From: Polydactylus sextarius
Lineage: Eukaryota; Chordata; Actinopteri; Polynemidae
Length of the DNA: 64,000 bases
Reading direction: 5' to 3'
NCBI GenBank assembly: GCA_016801845.1
Contig: CM028927.1
Location: 3,028,001 to 3,092,000, forward strand
This document shows positions 59,933 through 64,000 of this stretch, piece after piece. The stretch's first letter is position 1; each line of letters opens with the position of its first letter. Under the pieces are notes generated by a model. That model saw only the letters and a list, made by a program, of their open reading frames with translations. It was not told where the DNA came from and did no database searches. Position numbers and translations under genes: made by a program.

Positions 59933-62266
59933 CAGAATCAGTCTGTCAGGTCAGTCAATCCAAAACAGTGAAAACACAGAAATTGCCACAGTGGTCAGCT
60001 GATTGCAGTTGTTGTTGTCAACCAGGACAATACAGTTTAATCAACGGTGGGTGATGGTTCATAACAGACAACTGACCACAATCCCAAATCCTGCAACATC
60101 TCGGGTGTTTTCATAGAAAGTGGCAGCACCCAGATTCATCTTTACTGGTGCAATACTGAGAAAAACTTGAAGGAAGCTGATTGCGTTTTATATAAACATC
60201 TCACACAAACCACCTATATCAATCCCATCTCACACACAGAGGTCTTAGGTGGTGATGAATATAAGAAAAGGGAGAGAGATGCTATTGCTCTCAAATAGCA
60301 TACAGATGAAAGAGATGCAGAGTGCAACAACATCACATTGGTATTTCTCACAGCTTTTTCCCCCTCACACCTAAAAAAACCATCTAGAAAATAACACTAT
60401 CCACCATCCTTTTCACCCATGCGCTACAAGCATAAGGAAAAGCAAATAAAATATTTAAAAAAAACATAATAAGATATAGAAAATATACAAAAGTACTGTT
60501 ATGATTAGTGAAAATCTAATATGGAAGATGCTGCAACAATTAGAAACAATACAGAATCGTGTTCATTTGATGATTATCAGATAAGCGCTTAAATGTTCAA
60601 ACAGCTAAAAACAAAACAAAACAGTGGCACATAAAACACAATTACTGTGATATAAATATTATTTTGACAGGAAATGATTATTGAGATATGAACCAGGCTG
60701 ATAATTTAAATGTATGAGGATGTAAAAAAAAAAAAAAAAAAGTGTGGTTGAGATTTAATGATTTACTTCTCCTCTAACTGGTTTTGCATTCAAATTGCTT
60801 AAGGAATGTAATGCAAAGCTCAACTGAGAGATATCTCAGGTTAATTCACTCTGTTCTTTGCTTCTTCTCTTTTTGATTTACAAGTTCAAAAATCACACGT
60901 AGTCACACATATAGCCACTTCCTCTCGTTTACAAATCCAAATAAACAATGTATAGTGTAGAGGCTGAGCAAAAAGTAATGTTTTCAAAATGTTTTCAGTT
61001 ACATTAGTAACACACACAGAACTTTAGAAAATGTTTTCATCACTCATGTAGTAACTAATGATATCTTAGCAGGTCTAACGTTTTGTAATCAAATCACAAC
61101 ATTAAATCTACTGATGATACATGACACATTCTGTATAGTGATGACATGTCTCCCAGTATAGAAACAACTAAATACAGGCAGACATGTTGAATAGATCATC
61201 TCTTAGAAAAGTGTCCATCCAGCTGACATATTGAATGTATAGGAATGAAACTGTATTGATGTCAGCTCTGTGGTTTCATTACGGGCATTGAAGGGACCAT
61301 TGATGATATTGATTCACTTAGAAGGGGAGGTGGAGGAAGAAATTACAGTGTCAAAAGATCCAAATGTATCACACTGATGTTCGTTTATTTTCCAGTCTGA
61401 ATCCTCATCAATAAATTGACCTCTTTGTGTTAATATATCATTTACTCCAGTGCTGTATAACCAATGAATGAGGTCACAGGTTGAAACTATTAGGTAAGAT
61501 GTCTACAGTGTATAAAACACACCTGTCTCATTAGTTCAAATATCATAGTGGTGATAAATAAATAGTGTTTTATCCTCAATGACTGAGGCTGCAGATTAGT
61601 TTTCAGTACTACTGGAAAAAAAAAAAAAAAACTAAAAAAAAAGAAGTGAGTGAGGGCCATGTGTTTCAGATTACAAAAGGTTTTTTTCCCTCTAATTCTT
61701 CAGTACCCAGGATGAGATCCTTCATGTGATCCATGTCAGTTCTTTGTTAGTGATGCAGCCACACCTAGAAAATCCACAGGTGTAAGTCTCAAGATCTCAA
61801 CTCCTGAAATGTGTTAAAAAAAAAAAAACGAGACTATTGTGAACATGTGTACACTGTTTCTATGCTGCATTTTAATTAATCACTAGAGTATTGTCAGTTA
61901 TTCTTTTTTTTCTGTTTGTGAGGCTGTGAGGTTCAGTAACGCACGCAATAAGATTTGACAACTCTCTCCATCCTGATAAATGAGGCAGCACTGTGCAATT
62001 ATTCATTTTTATCTCAAACGATTGTACGTATATTTTGAGATTATCTTAAATTAAAATAATTCATTTCTCTACTTTTATTCCAAATGCAGTAAAGATGGTA
62101 AAGAAGGGAACACTAAAAAAGAATGTCTGAATGAAAAGAAAATTATGCATATCATAATTTACATCAATTTTAACCCTCAAGAATCTGAGCTTTGTGAACA
62201 TCACCTGATCTCATCATTGTGACATGATCATAGATCCTTAAAGGTTAATTATAAATGCTGAAATGA
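59933..62266. other. Non-coding sequence with A-tracts
   Basis: Poly-A runs lie at about 60725-60741, 61616-61632 and 61815-61828. 59970-60440 is less AT-rich but shows no coding homology I recognise. Confidence 0.5.
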
Positions 62267-62291
62267 TTTGTTTGTTTGTTTGTTTGTTTGT

Positions 62292-62323
<32 letters not shown>

Positions 62324-62325
62324 TG
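62267..62325. repeat. (TTTG)n-(TTTTG)n simple repeat
   Basis: About five TTTG units followed by four or five TTTTG units. Confidence 0.95.
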
Positions 62326-62439
62326 TTCTTCATGATGATACAATCTAGTACAGACATAATGTACTGTACTGGTTACCCAGGTTTACTGGGGACCATCACA
62401 TCAACTGTACACAGGTGTGCATTTATGAAAGCATGTTTC

Positions 62440-63130
62440 CAGTTTTGATGCAGTTCTGGGGATGAACACAACTGGCTCAGCCCTCTAGAGCCATGAAGTC
62501 TGGAGCTGAGCTGAGGTAACATTCTGCTTGCACAACATGGATTTTGAATTCCATCTCTATTACCTCCTGACTTAACTGAATGCATGGCACCAGGAAGCAG
62601 ACAGCCAGCAGGGTTGAGGATGCCTAATACACAGCAGTGTGTGGGACTGGAAGTGTGACAATAGTGATAGGTGAGAGGGAGGATTCTGCCATCATCACAG
62701 TCGGTGGTGCAAGGAATGACACCACCACTGACGTGTGGGTAGAACCATGCAGTGTTGGGTATGATGGCATCACGATTCTAGACAGGTGCCAATGCAGTGG
62801 GCGAGACAGCATCTACCAAAAGAAGTGGGCGAGGACCACCACCACTGGGGGGCAGCACAGGTTATTGTCATAGTGCATATGAGGACTGGCGTGAGACAGC
62901 CTTGGGGGTAGTGCTGCATGGCACCAGGGGCCTGTTTCTACTGAAGTGGTTGAGATTGGAAGGACGTGTGGGGCCTGCTCCTGTTATAAGGGCTAGTTAT
63001 CACCAGAGGGGACGAGGTCACACTGTTGTGTAGAGACTTCCACTTGAATCTGACAACAGTGAACAATGGGACCACCACTGGGGTGGATGATATTGTTGCC
63101 TGAGGGGTGAAGGCAAGTTTTTAACACAGC
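62440..63130. other. GC-richer block of unknown origin
   Basis: The G+C content is visibly above the surroundings, with recurring words: TGCATGGCACCAGG at 62581-62594 and 62915-62928, and 'accaccactg'-type strings near 62720, 62835 and 63070. Overlapping plus frames (62637-62873 and 62797-63033, 78 codons each) have no recognisable domain. It could be an old mobile element or part of a non-coding transcript. I cannot assign it. Confidence 0.4.
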
Positions 63131-63452
63131 ATGGCTGGAAGGAGGTGGACTGTATTTCATAATCAGCAAATACTCTCCTTTAACCCCCCTTTCTCTGACT
63201 TTTCACTAAGCCCTCTCCTTTTCTGGTTCCGCCTCTATAAAGTACACAACCTCTGTGAAGTTGTATTACATAACTCTGGGTGTTCACAGATGGATAAGCA
63301 TGTCCACCATTTCCTGGTTTGCAATGGACTTTTGTAGGTCTTTCTTGCTGGTGTGGGTTTGCTCAAGAGGATTTTCTGGGTAACATCATCATCAACTGTA
63401 TCCCTACCAACAAGTGTGGTGTTTTGCACTCTAGCCATCATGCTTGATTGAT

Positions 63453-63467
63453 CATAGTCATGCTGAC

Positions 63468-63514
<47 letters not shown>

Positions 63515-63540
63515 GAAGCCCAATACAATGGGCTTCCATT
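63453..63540. repeat. (TA)n tract flanked on both sides by perfect hairpins
   Basis: CATAGTCA-TGC-TGACTATG (63453-63471) leads into about 19 TA units (63472-63509). AATGGAAGCCCA-ATACAA-TGGGCTTCCATT (63511-63540) follows. Confidence 0.93.
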
Positions 63541-64000
63541 AAGAGCTGCCATTTTCATGTGTATTGTGTCCTTCTTCACACTCCAAGTTCTTGGAGAAAA
63601 TGTTAGTTATGTCACAAAGAACCAAGAGAATAAATGAATACAATTTACTAATATTCTTTTTACGGTAGCAAAGTATAGATCACTGATGTCCAGAGAAAGC
63701 CAAGTCATATTAGGTCATATTTGTTAATGAGTTGAAAAAACTCCTTCTTTAGGTACATAAAACATTTTAAACATCCAAAAAAAAACTGTCGAAAGCCATT
63801 TTTTATCCCATAGAAAGCTGACATTTTGGAGTTCTATGATTTCCAGTGGACAGCACAGATACATTATTCCCTCAAAGGTGCAGCCATCACCTCTCTCCAC
63901 TGACTCAATTTCAGTGGCATTTCAGTGATGTATCGTGTGAGCTGAAGAATAGCAGGGAACTTATTATTTTACACATTTCAAGTTATGGTTACGGTGAATA
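63541..64000. other. Non-coding sequence to the window end
   Basis: Nothing gene-like or repetitive recognised. Confidence 0.5.

Overview
The window looks like teleost fish nuclear DNA, most likely a percomorph. It is AT-rich and dense in (CA)n, (TA)n, GATA/GACA and poly-A/T tracts. It also carries several dispersed families familiar from fish genomes: the 'ttcaattcaa...tttatttatatag' family, the 'agggcccgagcacc' minisatellite, tRNA-headed SINEs, a 'gtcacagtgaccttgacc' family, and a tail of a LINE with a restriction-like endonuclease. I recognise no host protein-coding exon, tRNA, rRNA or snRNA gene. The longest open frames (163, 156, 146 and 140 codons) are about what chance gives in 64 kb. 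Only the 156-codon one (12333-12803, minus) resembles a known protein, and it is a decayed retrotransposon fragment. The window is therefore best read as an intergenic desert or part of a very large intron.

Layout. 1-7300 is repeat-rich: (GT)n at 1216, SINE-like pieces at 1551 and 1685, a two-tier tandem block at 2617-3715, a large inverted repeat at 4215-5291 around a (TA)42 tract, a nuclear-receptor-site repeat at about 6140, and a third copy of the palindrome's core family at 6525. 7300-12000 is mostly unique, with blocks that look like non-coding regulatory DNA. 12041-12812 is the broken LINE tail, followed by (TA)n and a hairpin. 12900-29100 is mostly unique, with an antisense SINE-like copy (23275), a candidate enhancer with three regularly spaced bicoid-type sites (23585-23870), a 20-bp palindrome and a GACA/GATA microsatellite. 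29900-32020 holds a near-perfect 34-bp-arm hairpin (30233-30302) and a SINE (31835-32020). 32000-56900 is mostly unique, with SINE-like copies at 35795, 39310 and 47430. 56970-57260 is a tandem dimer of the nuclear-receptor-site family. 58230-58700 is a candidate conserved element. 59429-59932 is a local duplication. 62440-63130 is an unidentified GC-richer block, followed by a (TA)n tract flanked by hairpins.

No genes act together here. The points of interest are structural (large and tight palindromes, often beside TA tracts) and regulatory (homeodomain and nuclear-receptor motif clusters, some carried by repeats). Calls of conserved non-coding elements rest on motif content and sequence texture only, because no alignment was possible. 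I found no convincing new gene system.
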